From Allacma fusca (lineage: Eukaryota; Arthropoda; Collembola; Symphypleona; Sminthuridae), in the NCBI GenBank assembly GCA_947179485.1, contig OX359248.1, positions 265,501 through 329,500 of the forward strand: a DNA stretch of 64,000 bases, given 5' to 3'. The notes under the pieces were generated by a model that worked only from the letters and a program-made list of their open reading frames with translations, was not told the origin of the DNA and did no database searches. The stretch's first letter is position 1. Each line of letters starts with the position of its first letter. Positions 13,742 to 27,100 of this stretch are shown in pieces. Position numbers and translations under genes: made by a program.

Positions 13742-16700
13742 TAATTACACATCTTTAGATATTAGGCACCTATGTATGTATCTGTAATTACTACTAAGTT
13801 TGTAGATTTATAAATAGTTCCATATACAAATACATAAATAGGGAAAAAAAACGTCTGAAACAAATTTAACACGAGTTTTCCAACAATCACATGTTTTATT
13901 ACAAGGGTGTTGCCTTAGCTGGAAATAAAAAGGAAGAAATGCATGTCTGCTTAAGTAACATTATTTTCTGATTCCCTCCCAAGCTTTTACCTCCCCAAGC
14001 TGGAGTAAGTTTCGAACTAATTGTAAATGTGCAGAGGATGAATGTCTTGTGTTGGAATAGGATCTCTATATACAGTTTATACATATCTACACTATTCAGA
14101 ATTTCAGAATGAAATAATGCTTGCTCTCCGTAATGGCTTTACATGCTGTGATGTTGGATGGTTGGATGTTGCCCTCCTCCAAGTTTAAAGGGTTAGGCCT
14201 ATGTTGTGACTTGTGAGTGCGAGGAAAGGCTTGCGTAATGCTCTGTAACAGTATGTGCCTCTCATGTTCAAGTATTACTATTCCTTCCACACTAAATGTT
14301 TAATATAGCCATAAATAAATGCATAACCTACTTAACCTTGTGCTGGATTGGGCTTGTTGTTTTTGGTATGTGCTCTATCTGATCATCTTTGTGTCCATAA
14401 ACAGATGTAGAGGCATTAATTGGAGTTTTGCTCCAGGTCCGTAAGATCTACATATTTCAATTTGTTACTGTCCTATTGGAAAATCATATGCGTTATTTTT
14501 TTTGTCTACTATTGAATGTGTGACTGGACGCTTGCTGTCATTCAATCCATGTGTACAAATACATTCAATACATACATACATATAAGCAGAAGTGCATGAT
14601 TATTCAACCTTCATAATCCTTTAGAGTATTTGGTAGCGGACGTACGTCTGCTTAAATTGAGCAAACTGGTTAAGTTAGTTTAGTAATAATTACTGCATTC
14701 AGTATTATAGCTATCAACAATTCTAATTGGAAATTCGGGCTTTTCAATTGCAATTGCTTGTCAAACCGTGGTTCTTTGCTGTTAACTTCAAATGAAGACT
14801 AAAACACATACGTATAAATTATACCTGTCACAACATCCTTCAATAGACAGTCTTCATCTTTGATAGTAATAAGAAAACCAACACCACGTTTTTACAATCT
14901 GCTCCATCGTATTGTTACAGTATCTCCACTATTTTTTTTAGATAAAGGTTTGTAAGTTTTGTCGGCGCTGATTTGTCCTTCTGTGAATGATAGGAAGATG
15001 AAGTAGGTAAATAGATATGCATGGCGTAGAAAATGTGGAATTTGTAAATGAAGTGGTTCAAGTAATTAGATATTTGAAAGCACATAAGGTTTATAACTGA
15101 TGACGTAGTGATATGCATTTATGTAGCATGGCGTATCTCAATTGGGAAATAGTTGCTCAAGAGGAGACAGTTGAATTGTCACAAGAGGTGTAGGTACTGA
15201 AAAAGACGAAATTAAAAATCCCAATGGAATCCAGTCGAATGATTTTGAAATTGGTAGCACGAGTTGCTTTTGTGTCCTTAAATGGGAGTTCAGATTGTAT
15301 GCACATTCACCAACACTCTGATAGTCACCTGCCATTTCAAATAGCTACTCAATCAGTTAGCCCTATGTTTTGCCAAATACTCCATCCGCTCTCTGTTGAT
15401 TTCATCTTGAAGGTAGCTTTTGATGTGTATGTACCTATACTGATTGTGAGCAATGCAATAGTTGTTATTAGTGGTAGGACTCTTGTTCCTCATTTGTGTA
15501 ATTATCTCATTTTGTTATTAACGCGAGCTAACGATTTCTCATGCTCAAATTTGGTCCGGGCTCGCGTATCTATGTATGTATGTAGGAAACTGTCCGTGAG
15601 CAATGTGAGCATGAAACAATAATGTGTGTTTTTGTTCCTAAGGAGAATTGAAATGGACATACGGAGTTCATTCCAACTTTGAGATACCTAACTCTGGGGC
15701 TATCTATCATTCTTGTATCTGTGGATTGGATTGGGAAATATTTTTATCGCAGTACACCTGCTGGTTTCAAAAAATTATTTTCACATTGCACAGGCATAAT
15801 TTAGTGCTGAAAAATTGGAAGGAATATGTCACTCCATGGATATCCGTCCCTGTCCTCACATACATAGCTTCTATAGACACTCAATGGGAGAATAATGTTT
15901 GTAAAAAAAATTTTAATCGACAAGGTGAGAATTTATTGAATGCTGTTTAGAAGTAAATATGTTTTGATCTTGTGAGGAAATCTCGGTCGAATCTTGCCAG
16001 GGATGGAGATAATCCTCATACTTTCATTTACTGGTTTATGTAACACTAAAATATTTTAATGTTCAAGCACTTCACAGAGTTTGTTTTCTTTCCCTTTTTA
16101 TTTTACAATACATTACTCCTCTGAGTCCTCTGCATATCTGTACTACTGTCAGGGATAATGTATTTGAGTGCATATCAAGTTTTATAATCCTTCATGCAGA
16201 GTTTATTGTGCGTGTAGAGCGATAGTACATATCTTATTGTATTTATTGCTTCATGATTTTTCTCGAGGAATTAGTATCTGGTGGGTTGCATTTGGTTTGT
16301 AGTTTTGTAGGATGCATTTGGATGCAGGAGATGATAAGAGGTGTGTGTATCTCTGGGTTCCAGATTACCTTCCTGATTAAATCTGTCTCTCCCTCTCTCT
16401 GTTGTGTGCTGTGGTGAAAAATCTTATTGTTTCTACCGTTCCACTGCTCTGCGGACTCTAACTTTGGTCTCTGAAGAATTCTACGTGTGTCTGCTTATGT
16501 ATAGATACCATAAAGGATGGGATCTTTTGTCTTAGATTTACACATTCAGTCATCTCATAAATTCACTTGTCTCTTCATTCCCCCTCCTCTTCTTTCCCTT
16601 TCTTGTGTCTTTCTCGACTTTCCGTCTTCGTCTCTTTTCTTCTCACATTTTGGTAACTCTGGTGACTCTCGGATCATTTTTTTTTCTTTCTCACTTTAAA

Positions 16701-19700
16701 ACCAGTCCTTTTTTGTAGGAAATCTTTTTGTCGTTGTTTTTAGCATTTGATAGGGATTGTATCAGTGGTTAGTGGTGTTGTTCTGACTCGATTACTGACG
16801 AGTGGGCAGGATGCAATGGGTAACTACAGGCTTTTGTGTTACTTGTACAATTAGTCCTTTTCATCATCCTTACCACACACTTTAGTCACTTGTAACCTTT
16901 GCTTTTCCTCTGTGGATCCTCCTTTTGTTAAAAGGGAGCTTTCAAGTTAATCCACTCCGCTTTTCCCTATTCCTTTCCAGTTTTCCTACTAATTTCTAAT
17001 TTAGGAACAATTACCATTTAAAACAGTATAAGCCAAAAGCATAGATACCTGTTGTAACTTGTTTTCAAAAAGGAGATTTGAGTTGGGAAGTAGAAGTAGA
17101 AGGAATCGCTATATATTTGGAAACTATTGTTGGACTAAGAATGTATGTAATTATTTACTTCTTCACCCTCATGTATCTATATATTCCTCTGTACTTGACA
17201 ATAATAAGTAGGTTTTAAGTTTGAGCAAATTGAAAGAGGAAAATGCGTGATACACCTTGTTGAGACTTGTCGTGTACAGAGAGCTTGGTCTGGAGTTTAA
17301 TGACTTCTCATTGTCTTCAAATCAGACGGGTCGTGCGTGTGTAGTGTGAGCAGCTATTATTACATTGAATTAAATCTATTCCTAGCCAGGGATAGGGATT
17401 AATGAATAACTTATTTCAAACACCCTTTCAGCTTTAATTTCAAATGTCCCAATTCCATTTTTTTACTCCTTTAAATTACAATCCAAATCCCAATTATATT
17501 CATATCATTATTTACCGTGAAGCTAAAATTGAATCATTGAAAATAAAAGTAATTGTAATAGGAACAAGAATCATATTGTCATATCATATTACAATATACT
17601 TACTGTCCTTCAATTTTTTTTTCTCTTTCCAAAATCTTGATATGTTGTCAGTGAGACTTTTACTTGTCATAAATATTTACGCTTCCCTCTTGTAAGAGAC
17701 AAGTTGCGGAACAACAAATACCACAAACAAAAGAATCATTGTCAGAACACAAAAAAATAGCTTGAATGTAAAGATTTGAATTCCTCGCTAAAATGCAGAA
17801 TACTAATGCAGAGGATTGCAGCTGTTTGGAATAAAAGAATAAAAACGTTAATAGAGTTGTGAGCTGAAATGGTAAATGACAATTTTGTGCTGAGGAACTT
17901 ATTTTGTGAGCCCACTGATTGTGAGAAATTACATGAGACTATTCAATGAGGAAGAGGGAAATGGAAATGGAAATCTGTTTGAGGTAATAGATGGGGATTG
18001 TCTAACATCTACTAATAATTATCCATGCATCCACATCTACATATGTATGTATGCTAAAGATGTAGATATTCAGGATTAAAAATAGTAACACTAGTGTTAT
18101 ACAAACTCCATGTGGACAATGTTGTCTTGATGAATACATTACTGCTGAAGAATTGAAACTGTAGGTCAGGTATGTGTATCCCCATTGTTTCTCACAAACA
18201 CAGTCATAATTATAGGACGGACCAATGAACACCTGTATTTATCCCATCATATGATTCACTTTTATTTTAGGCTTCATTTAATACCTATTCTGATCCCGCG
18301 GAAAAAGTCCTCCATGATGCAAATTGTTGCGGATCTTGTCTCCAATGTTAATACGGCGATCATTAAATATAGAAACAGGTTAGAGGATGAATGGAGATTC
18401 CGAATATCCTGTTGGAGAGCGTCAGTTAGTTTAGTGGAAGTATAATGCAGGATACGATGCATTTATTAATAGTATGCTTTTTCATAATTTCATACATGTA
18501 ATAATTATTACACATTATATAATATTTTATTAAATTAGCACAAAAGAGCATGCGATTTCGGTGGGGAGATAATTTTTCCAAGTATCTACTTATAAAAAGA
18601 AGTCAAATTGAAAAGGAAAAAAATGAAATGATTACTAATGACGTGACGTTCTCCAAGATTTAATGATCTCTCACGCTCTATCTCTCCTAATGTGAATATA
18701 AACAAGGAAATTCTAGTTTTTGCAGTGGATTTATAGGAATAGAATGTTTCAGTTTTTTTCAGTTCAAGGTAATTTCTTGATTTGTGCCCAACTAAGTGTA
18801 TACTCATCTGAGTACATAGTTCTCATCCATTCATAGAAAGTCGGATTGTGCATTGTTTTTCAAGCCTCACTCTGTTGAGTGCAATTCTGTGATATGTGCA
18901 TATTTACAATAGCCACATTCCATAGAATTATCTACTTTTTGCAGGGTTTTTTTTACCCATTCCATTCTCCGGCGCCTGAAAGTCTCTCTTCCTGATAAGC
19001 AGTTAAGCTCACTTCATTCATGATACTTACAGTATTTCCCTCACGCTCCTACACATTCCAAATGAAGGACTGGCTAAAGTACTAATAATTTGCAGATAAA
19101 TAGTATTATATCTAATCATTAGATTTTAATGTGTGCGGTAGTTTTGTGAGTCTGAGTTTTTGAAAGTATTATTTAAAGTGTACTTATGCACTGATATTTG
19201 ATAGTCAGAGAGCAGGACGGCTCAACTTTTAATTACTTTCACTCATCGTGACTTTCCCAGTTTGAAATGGCTAATTAGTTTTTTTTTTCCTGCGGAGGCT
19301 GTGAAGCTTTTAAAATTGTCAACTATCGTTGGTTGGAAATGTTACTTTTGAAGCAGACATTTGCGGTTCACTCACATTAGTGATTATCTTATCAAAGGAA
19401 GGATTAACTCTAGATTAAAATCGTGATGGAAATGATTAAATTAAAAGTTAAGTCTGTTCCGAGGACTGTGAAGTGGACGCAGGGAAGGAAATCTATTAGA
19501 GGATCATCAGCCTACCAACAAGTATGGGAATAAATAATTGCGGAGTAATTTATTTAAGGTGTGCCCCAACTGGTCCAAACATTATTTCTATATCCTCTCA
19601 TAACTGAGTGAGCATTAGAATTGGCATTTGAGGAGCAATTGGATAATACTATTAAAACGTGAGGGAGCCTCACCGCTCAAGAAGTTAGTTTCAAGGTCGA

Positions 19701-22700
19701 TTAAGTTTCAAATTGTGTGTCTGCAAATCTTGACTGTAGTCTTTTATGATATGATTCCAGCACTCAGAAGGAGAGTACAAGTTCAGTATATTGTAAGTAT
19801 CTAATTATTATAGTCAAGGCAGAAAGAGAGGAAGGTATATGAGTTTTGGAGTATCTATTGTTGAGGGCGGGTCTTCTTAACCGTCAAAATATTTGGATGA
19901 CACGTATTCTCCACGACGAATCAATCATCCACTTTCCTCTACACGTTTTCCTATTTCCATGATCCACCAGGAGCCAGGGCTAAAATCTCCACCTCTCCAG
20001 TCTCGTAATCATATGATGAATCTTATGAAACCATCTTTGTCCGTTAAAGTATCTAATAATTGTAATATTATATTTAAATCCACTTATGTATATTTACGGT
20101 AGTCACTTGGACGATGATAGCTTTCATGTGGCTTACATAATTACTTGTGTCCGTATGCATATGTACATATTACATATGAAGTATTGTAGTGTAGCTTATT
20201 TCTCAACGTGTCCATGTCAGAAACAAATGGTGCTGGATTTTTCTCGGCTACAAATTGCATACGGACAGTTTCTACAGTTTCCACTGTCATGCACTTACTT
20301 CTACAAACAGCCCTATGACTTAACTCTTGTTAACAAGGGCTCAAACTGTTGAAAGAATTCATTAATCTAGGGATGAGGTATGAGGATATTTGAGATGAAA
20401 AAATTCTAGCCAGTTTGTCATTGTTAGAGAAATCAACACGAGGAATTTCACAATGTTGAGCTTTTACAATTACGTTGATGAATTGATGGGCATGATGGGA
20501 CTACATGATTGAGCATATGGAATCATTCCAAGCCCTTCCTTTTGTTAAACTATTACGTCAAGAATTTCTCAAGTAAGTGTTATGGAGGAGACCTGAAATC
20601 CCTGGTCGAAGTCACTGGTCAAAAATACCATTTGTTCCTATTTCCCTTTCCTCGTGAATTATTATTATTATACCTATCTATGTATTTATGTAGTCTCTGA
20701 AGCTTTTTATTCTCACTTTGAAAAATGACGACTCTCTTCAACTATTTCTTGATGACAAGTCATAATTAGCATACGATTTTTGAGAAATGGTCTGTCCCTG
20801 AACTTAGTCACATCCACTCAAGTTCCTCAGGATAATTTTTCTAGTGCGATAGCTACAAACCAACAATATTTGTACAGAGCTTAAAAACTGTCTGTCAAGC
20901 TTCACTATTTTTTTTCCTTTGGGATATTCATGGGGAGCTAAATTGAATGTTTTGGACGTATGCATACGTACAGGTCTACGTGTGTAATTATGTATGTAGA
21001 GTATGTATGTAGCTAGGGAAGCTTTTAGCGGAGAAATCCAGTGTGATGTAACGGGGAATGGAGTGTTATATGGACAAAGTGCACTCCTTATTTAGTCCTG
21101 TGGGCTTTGATTTAAACTTTTTCAAAGGATTATGGAGCATTATGCAATAATAGGTCGGTATACATAGCTTCACAAAGGAGATTAAAGGATTTCAGTCTGC
21201 ATCCATAGGTCACTTTGAAAACATTTATTTATATGAGTTAGTGCTTCCAAGTAACCAGGGCCTGGTCGTTTCAACGAGACTGTATTATCAAGTTGAATGT
21301 CAGCTCCTAGTCCTCGTTCCTCGTCTCATGTTAACATCGCTCCGTCTCTTCCAAAAGAACCATTGAGAATTGCTCTGCCTTGTCACTGATTACATTTAAA
21401 TGGACATAAGGACCTCATAGAAGACCATCCAACTGAATTGCATTCCCATTTGAATGACAATATTTTCCTATAGTTCCATGCATCGTCAATCAGCCCATGA
21501 AAAGAAAACTTTAATTTTAAGTGAAAGGTTTTAGAGTTGTTCAATTCCCGTTGTCACTTGTCACTGTTTCTGCTCAAGTGGAGGATTATTCTGGAAATAT
21601 TCCTGTTGTGTCACCCCTGGGAATTGTAAAATTCCTCAAACAGGATAACTCTCTGCATAAATGTATCTTTCCTTACAGGATGCACATTACCTTGAGCTCC
21701 TTCCTATGGGCTCCGAGATATTGGGATCGTATTTCCAAAACATGAGAGGATTGCAAAATACTCATGTGCATTCAATCTATACGTACGTACATACATACTG
21801 CATGCATAATTATTACAGATATAAGGACTTGCATGGAATCAATTGTCTGCGTACATAACTTTCCATACGGATTGTGCAGGGTGCACAAAGGATTGGAGAG
21901 TTAGTACATGCTACAATTTATATTACGTTTGTTATTAGAATTAATGACCATGTTTGTTGATTTGTCCTGCTGAGAGAGCATCTCTGTGGACAACTTGAGG
22001 AATCAATAACCTCTTGGAGAAGATTCCCACACTCCTGTGTAAATATGCACATTTATTCTTACATTTGCCCCGTCTGACTCAACTCAAGAAAAATGCTAGT
22101 TTTGAATTTCATCCGAACCTTTCCTATAGATACGTTAGTCTTATAGGATGTAACCTCCAAGGATGTATGTACTTGTTGTTTATAAGCGGGGTCATTTTGG
22201 AAGGAATTCATCTGGACGGAGTAATGTAGGGAAAAATGTTGATTAGCCAGAGGAAGGAGGAATTGTAAATATTTGCTGACCTCCTAATTGCTTGTATTTC
22301 CTAATTACTGGAAGGATCTGTCATAAAGTTACTCCTAATGATAACTTGATAACTTGGGAATTGAAATGGAAGCAATAAATTATACTTTGGAATGTCAGTT
22401 TCACATGATTAACTTAGCGGATTAAAATTGCTTGGATTCCTCTTACTTCCCATTATTTATTGTTGCACTTTTCAAGCTTCCAGAAACCATCAGGGGCTGT
22501 GTCTGACTCACAAGTTCGGTTACTCAATGCAATGCAATAAAATTATAAAAAAAAGTTTGAGAAACAAAGGTCAGAAGATGGAAACTAGGCTTAAACTCGT
22601 GTGGGATATGATGGGCTCATTTGCCATTTATAAGTATGTAATTACATGAAGTAGAAGGGAGAGACAATTGCTATTGGAAACTTCCGCTCTTTATCACAGT

Positions 22701-22828
22701 CCCCTATAATTTCGTGTAAATGTAATTGTGTGAGCTGCAGAGACGTTCTAGGAAATGATTGAATGTGTGTGAGCTGGTTGGAGGATTTGATTGTACATGT
22801 ATGTACATATGTATTATTCCTGTTATAT

Positions 22829-22842
22829 TCTCTCTCTCTCTC
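22829..22842. repeat. (TC)n microsatellite
   Basis: Seven TC units, followed by CCCTCTCT. Confidence 0.75.
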
Positions 22843-23913
22843 CCTCTCTACCACTCGCAGTTCTTTTAAAAATTGGAAAAAATTATTGAGAAAGGTTTGG
22901 CCTTAACCTTAACCTACTTTGTTATTATTTATCAAACGTTATTGTCTTTTATCAAAAGAATATCAGTTATTAATTTTCGAACCGTACCCCCGACAATGAC
23001 TCACGTAAGAACAACAAAAAAGATGAGCTTCCTTGCCTTGTCTTTGTTTAACTCCTGTAGCCTTTTCAATTACCACAATTCCTTTTTCAGCCAACAATTA
23101 ACTTATTTGTCTTATTTCTATTCATGAAATATGTACATATGTAGATAAATGTATACTTAGATACACTTACACATGCAGAATCTGTTTCCCGTATCAAAGC
23201 CACTGTCATAATTATTAGAAATAACTTTTTATAGCTCTGTGGCAAGGGAATATCTACTTTTCCATTTATCTCGCATTATAAAATTAGGCAAGTTTTGTTC
23301 CTTAAAATGCATATTATGCTTCTATAGAGAGTACAAATGTATTTAGTTTAATACATTCCAGTACCAATCCTATAATGCGAGTATTGATAATTTTACCATA
23401 TTTTTGGGGACATTTGCGCTAAGATACATAAGAGCTAGCATATAAACGCATATATGCAATGTTTAATTTAGTTCGTATTTACAATATGACACACAAAACA
23501 TTGGTTTTCAATTAGTTGTTTGTGGTACGTTGGTACGTCCTATACAGATAGGAGTGACCTAATATTAGGTACCTAGCTTTTCACTCCCAATTTAATTAAA
23601 GCCTTGAATCTTGATAATTTTTCATTTAATAACGGACCAAAATCAGTATTTTCCAACGGAAATTCTCTCTCATTGGATTAAGAAAATAAAATTGTCATTA
23701 TTTACAATTTAGAAATCTCAACTTTGATGTTTCAATGTCTATATAAGCAATGAAATGTCTCTGTGCGGCGTCTGTATTTGCTGAAAGGAGCTGGAAGAGT
23801 GAATAAATGCCAATGTAGCATATTATATGTGGTGTATAAAAAGACCTGTGTTCTGTGTATGTAAATGTAGATATTTAGTCTTATAATATTTGATTTTTAT
23901 TTGAATTCTAAAG

Positions 23914-24180
23914 ACAAACAAGAGGAAGTGGATGAGACTAAAATCCCTGGAAGCCTTTCTCCTGCCCCGTGGAATAGTGATCTGTCAGATCCGTGTGACA
24001 AGGACAGCGAACATTTATCATTAGGAACTTTTGACTCACCTTTGCTGAAGATCGATTCACCTTCTGCTGATGCGTCTCAAGCATATCGCCTTCAACAACA
24101 GGACAGTATAAATAATGCCGCTTTTGGACAATCTGCCAATTCAGCTGAAGAGAGCCAGCGGTTAGGAACGACAATTCAAG
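23914..24180 (+). CDS. bbg: Probable upstream coding exon of the long isoform (partial N-terminus)
   Basis: The open stretch codes for about 89 residues of Ser/Asp/Pro-rich sequence (for example IPGSLSPAPWNSDLSDP and LGTFDSPLLKIDSPSADAS), like the disordered part of the downstream protein and unlike the noise around it. It is bounded by a pyrimidine-rich acceptor (TTGAATTCTAAAG|AC) and a donor (TTCAAG|GTACCC). It starts at the second base of a codon and ends after the first base of one, so it is symmetric (267 bp). Its exit phase fits the 53521 exon exactly, giving ...[12 protein letters not shown] across a 29.3-kb intron. There is no ATG start, so at least one earlier exon is needed, left of this one or beyond the window. 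Assignment to this gene is inferred from phase and composition. Confidence 0.55.
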
Positions 24181-27100
24181 GTACCCAGTCACATTTTTTC
24201 TCATTTTATTTTACTTGACAGGAACCCAAAGTGTCATTATTATGCATCATGCATATGCAATATATGCATACTTCAAGATTCACAGGGGTGTCACCAGATT
24301 AATGGACGAGTTCAAATTCTCTCATATCTCCCATTTTCCTTCTCTGTCAGCAATAAAACTTGCTTTTCTTCCCAACAAAAATTACTCATCACATCAAGTT
24401 CTGGGATTGTGACTTTAAATTTCCTGCGCTTCAAACATTCCCCCATCAAATCTGAACCAAAAAGAAAGATGTCGCCAAAAACGTTTTCCTACGTTTGTAC
24501 AAAGTATTTTTATAGCGTCCGGAATGCCAACGATTCAATTATAGCGTGATGAATTCACCATTTTTTCCTTTTGGAAACATATTTTGTAACCTGAACGTGT
24601 GACGTCATGTATTGACATTTTGTGTAACACAGACGGTCAGCAGATTGAAACTCGTTGAAATCACCAAGGTATTAGTTTGCTAGGAAAAATAGGAAACATG
24701 TGTAGGTGGGTAATCCAGTATGCACTGCAATCATTTGTTATCGGAGATATGACATGGTTTGAGATTGTCCATCATTGTAGTAACATCTCTGTAGCCAATA
24801 AAATCCCATCCCGTTTTGTCAGCCATCCTGTTTATTTGGTTGCATTTCTACCAAAAGTTGTTTTTACTGTTAAAGTCCAGGGTGTTTATGAAAAAGTCCA
24901 TATGACCATAAAGCTAAGGACGTTAATGAATGAAATAGGAAAAAAAATACTAGGAATTCATTGGACAAGTGAAGGAAATTTATCTGTGTTTTTGCTGTCC
25001 CAGATAAAAAATCTAAGTATTTAATTTACTCATTGTTAGTGTTTTTTTTGCACATCCAAAACTGGAGATGGAGTAGGAAAGAATGCTTAATTTTGGCAAT
25101 TAATAAAAAACGGACACGATGAGATAATGAAATGATTAATCTTACTCATATATCGTCACAGTTTGAATTTGTAAATGCTACAGAACTGTGTATAATTATA
25201 CACTATGCTAGTGATATCTACATCCATACTCTCTTGCACTGGTCATCTTTTCGCCTCTCAAGAATTAAGTGTCACCTTATCTAATCACCATAAATTCTCA
25301 CCAATGTGATTGTGTCTCCAGTCTCCATTGAGGATAGGATGGAAAGACATTTGTGAGTCAAGGTTGTGCGGTGAAATGTAAGTAGACACATTCATAATAT
25401 CAAAGACGACGGATACATTACACAGGTATACTTGCAACAGGTTTGGGGCTACTTATACCCATCTGTGGATACCTAAAACCCATATGTACCTACTTGTGGT
25501 AGTGTTGGAGGTATCTATGTATGTAATTATCTATGTCAAATTGCGGATGTGACATGACAGCTATAGTAGTGTCTTTAGTCATTTGGGTTACAGTATTTGG
25601 TTTAGCGTATGTCAGTGGAAAGTTCAAGTACTTTAAAGAGAGATTTAATACTGCATGGATGCTAAACAACATGTATGATTTATTATGTTTTATTATCCAT
25701 TAAGTAACTTTTGGGATTTAATCCGTGTAATCGAATCTGGAGGAGGATTATTTGTTGATTGCAATAGTCGTACTTGTATGTTATGTACATACATATATTG
25801 TCATAGCCAAGCTCTAGAGATGGAGTCATCCTTCTCCGAAACTGCTCGGAACGTCGCAACGCCCATATGTATTTGTACCGTAGGTTATCCCATTAATACT
25901 TAACACTTGAGTGACTGACAAAAGTCATAATTCATAGAGGAAGTTCTCTCAAGTTTTTCTTTGAAGGAGGTTGACTCCTCAAGATTACTCCATCCCTACT
26001 TGAGTGCACACATTATTCCAGATTTAATTTCTTTATAGCAGTATCAATAACTAACTGGTCTGTCTACTTATCACACAATCCACGGATTTATAACTGATTT
26101 ATTTTTTTATCTTAAGCTCCATTCCCTCTACATATTCCCCCCCCCCAGTGTAAATATTCTGTTTTTGCTCAACTGGAGCTTGTTTATCTCTGCCTACTTG
26201 GAGGAGATGAAGAAGTGCACTCACTCACTCCTTCCAACTACATATGTGCATATACATACGTATGTATCTATGTATATGTATACAGATCATTGAGGACTTG
26301 TGGAATGAGAGCGACTGCTGCTCCCTGTCTCATTGAAATTACCATTTCCATGAGTGATTCAGTTCCTATTTTTGAAGATTCTCTAGTGATTTTGGGTGGG
26401 AAAGAGTGATACTTAAACCAGATCTCTCATCTGTCAAACCCTCACAACTTCCAGGAGGAGGAAGAATAAGAAGAGAATGAACAGAATATTAATTACTTCA
26501 AAGTGAATGCACTTCCAATTACAATATCTTACAGAGCGTGTGTTCTAAATTCTAGCGATTAGTAATCCAGCAGAAAAAACACGTCCTAATTTTACCACTC
26601 GGAATAATGTTTGTCTCCCCTCCATGAACTGGGGGAGGGGTTGGGAAGTTGTGCATATTCCTATATTCATCCCTACTTTGATCCCTGGACCGATTTTCAA
26701 GAAGTGAAATGTGAAAACTTTTCAAAATAATTATAATATGTCACCAATATAATTATCCATTCCAGGTTTTACGTCCCAGCTGAGATTTTTGTGGTAAATG
26801 TGGTTCTCTACGTATTTGTTATTTAGGTCCAGCAGTGTTTCCTGAGTGGTTCTTGATTTTGTAGGTGTAGAAATGAGTCTTGAATAATTGTCGTAGGTGT
26901 GTGCTGATGTGGGATTTTGTGGGATTGAGGGAAGGCAGAATGATACATTTTCGTAGAATCATAACTTTCAGATCCTAATAAAGGCCGGAGTGAGGACTAC
27001 ATTACAAATAGTTATGCTAATTCTTGGATGCTCGGCTAAATCACTGTCCTACTGTACTAATGGGCATGTCAACTTGCTAAGTTCCCCATTTGTATTTTGC

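Larger units (their letters stand above)
1..23913. other. Non-coding DNA left of the first supported exon
   Basis: I find no gene here. The longest open frames are 132 and 108 codons and no frame looks like a known protein. The length is about what chance gives at this base composition. The stretch is AT-rich with scattered microsatellites, TACATA/ACATATGT words, one Tc1-like MITE (5732-6157) and hairpins at 8082-8147 and 8874-8909. It could be the 5' part of a very long intron of the PDZ gene (its N-terminal exon is missing) or intergenic sequence, and the sequence does not decide between these. Confidence 0.5.

Noticed and set aside
15224..15622. 132-codon + strand open frame
   Set aside because: No domain, no splice context and unremarkable composition. 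Roughly one frame of this length is expected by chance in 64 kb of this composition.
24677..25024. 115-codon + strand open frame
   Set aside because: No recognisable motif and no ATG at the left end. It does not connect in phase to any exon.
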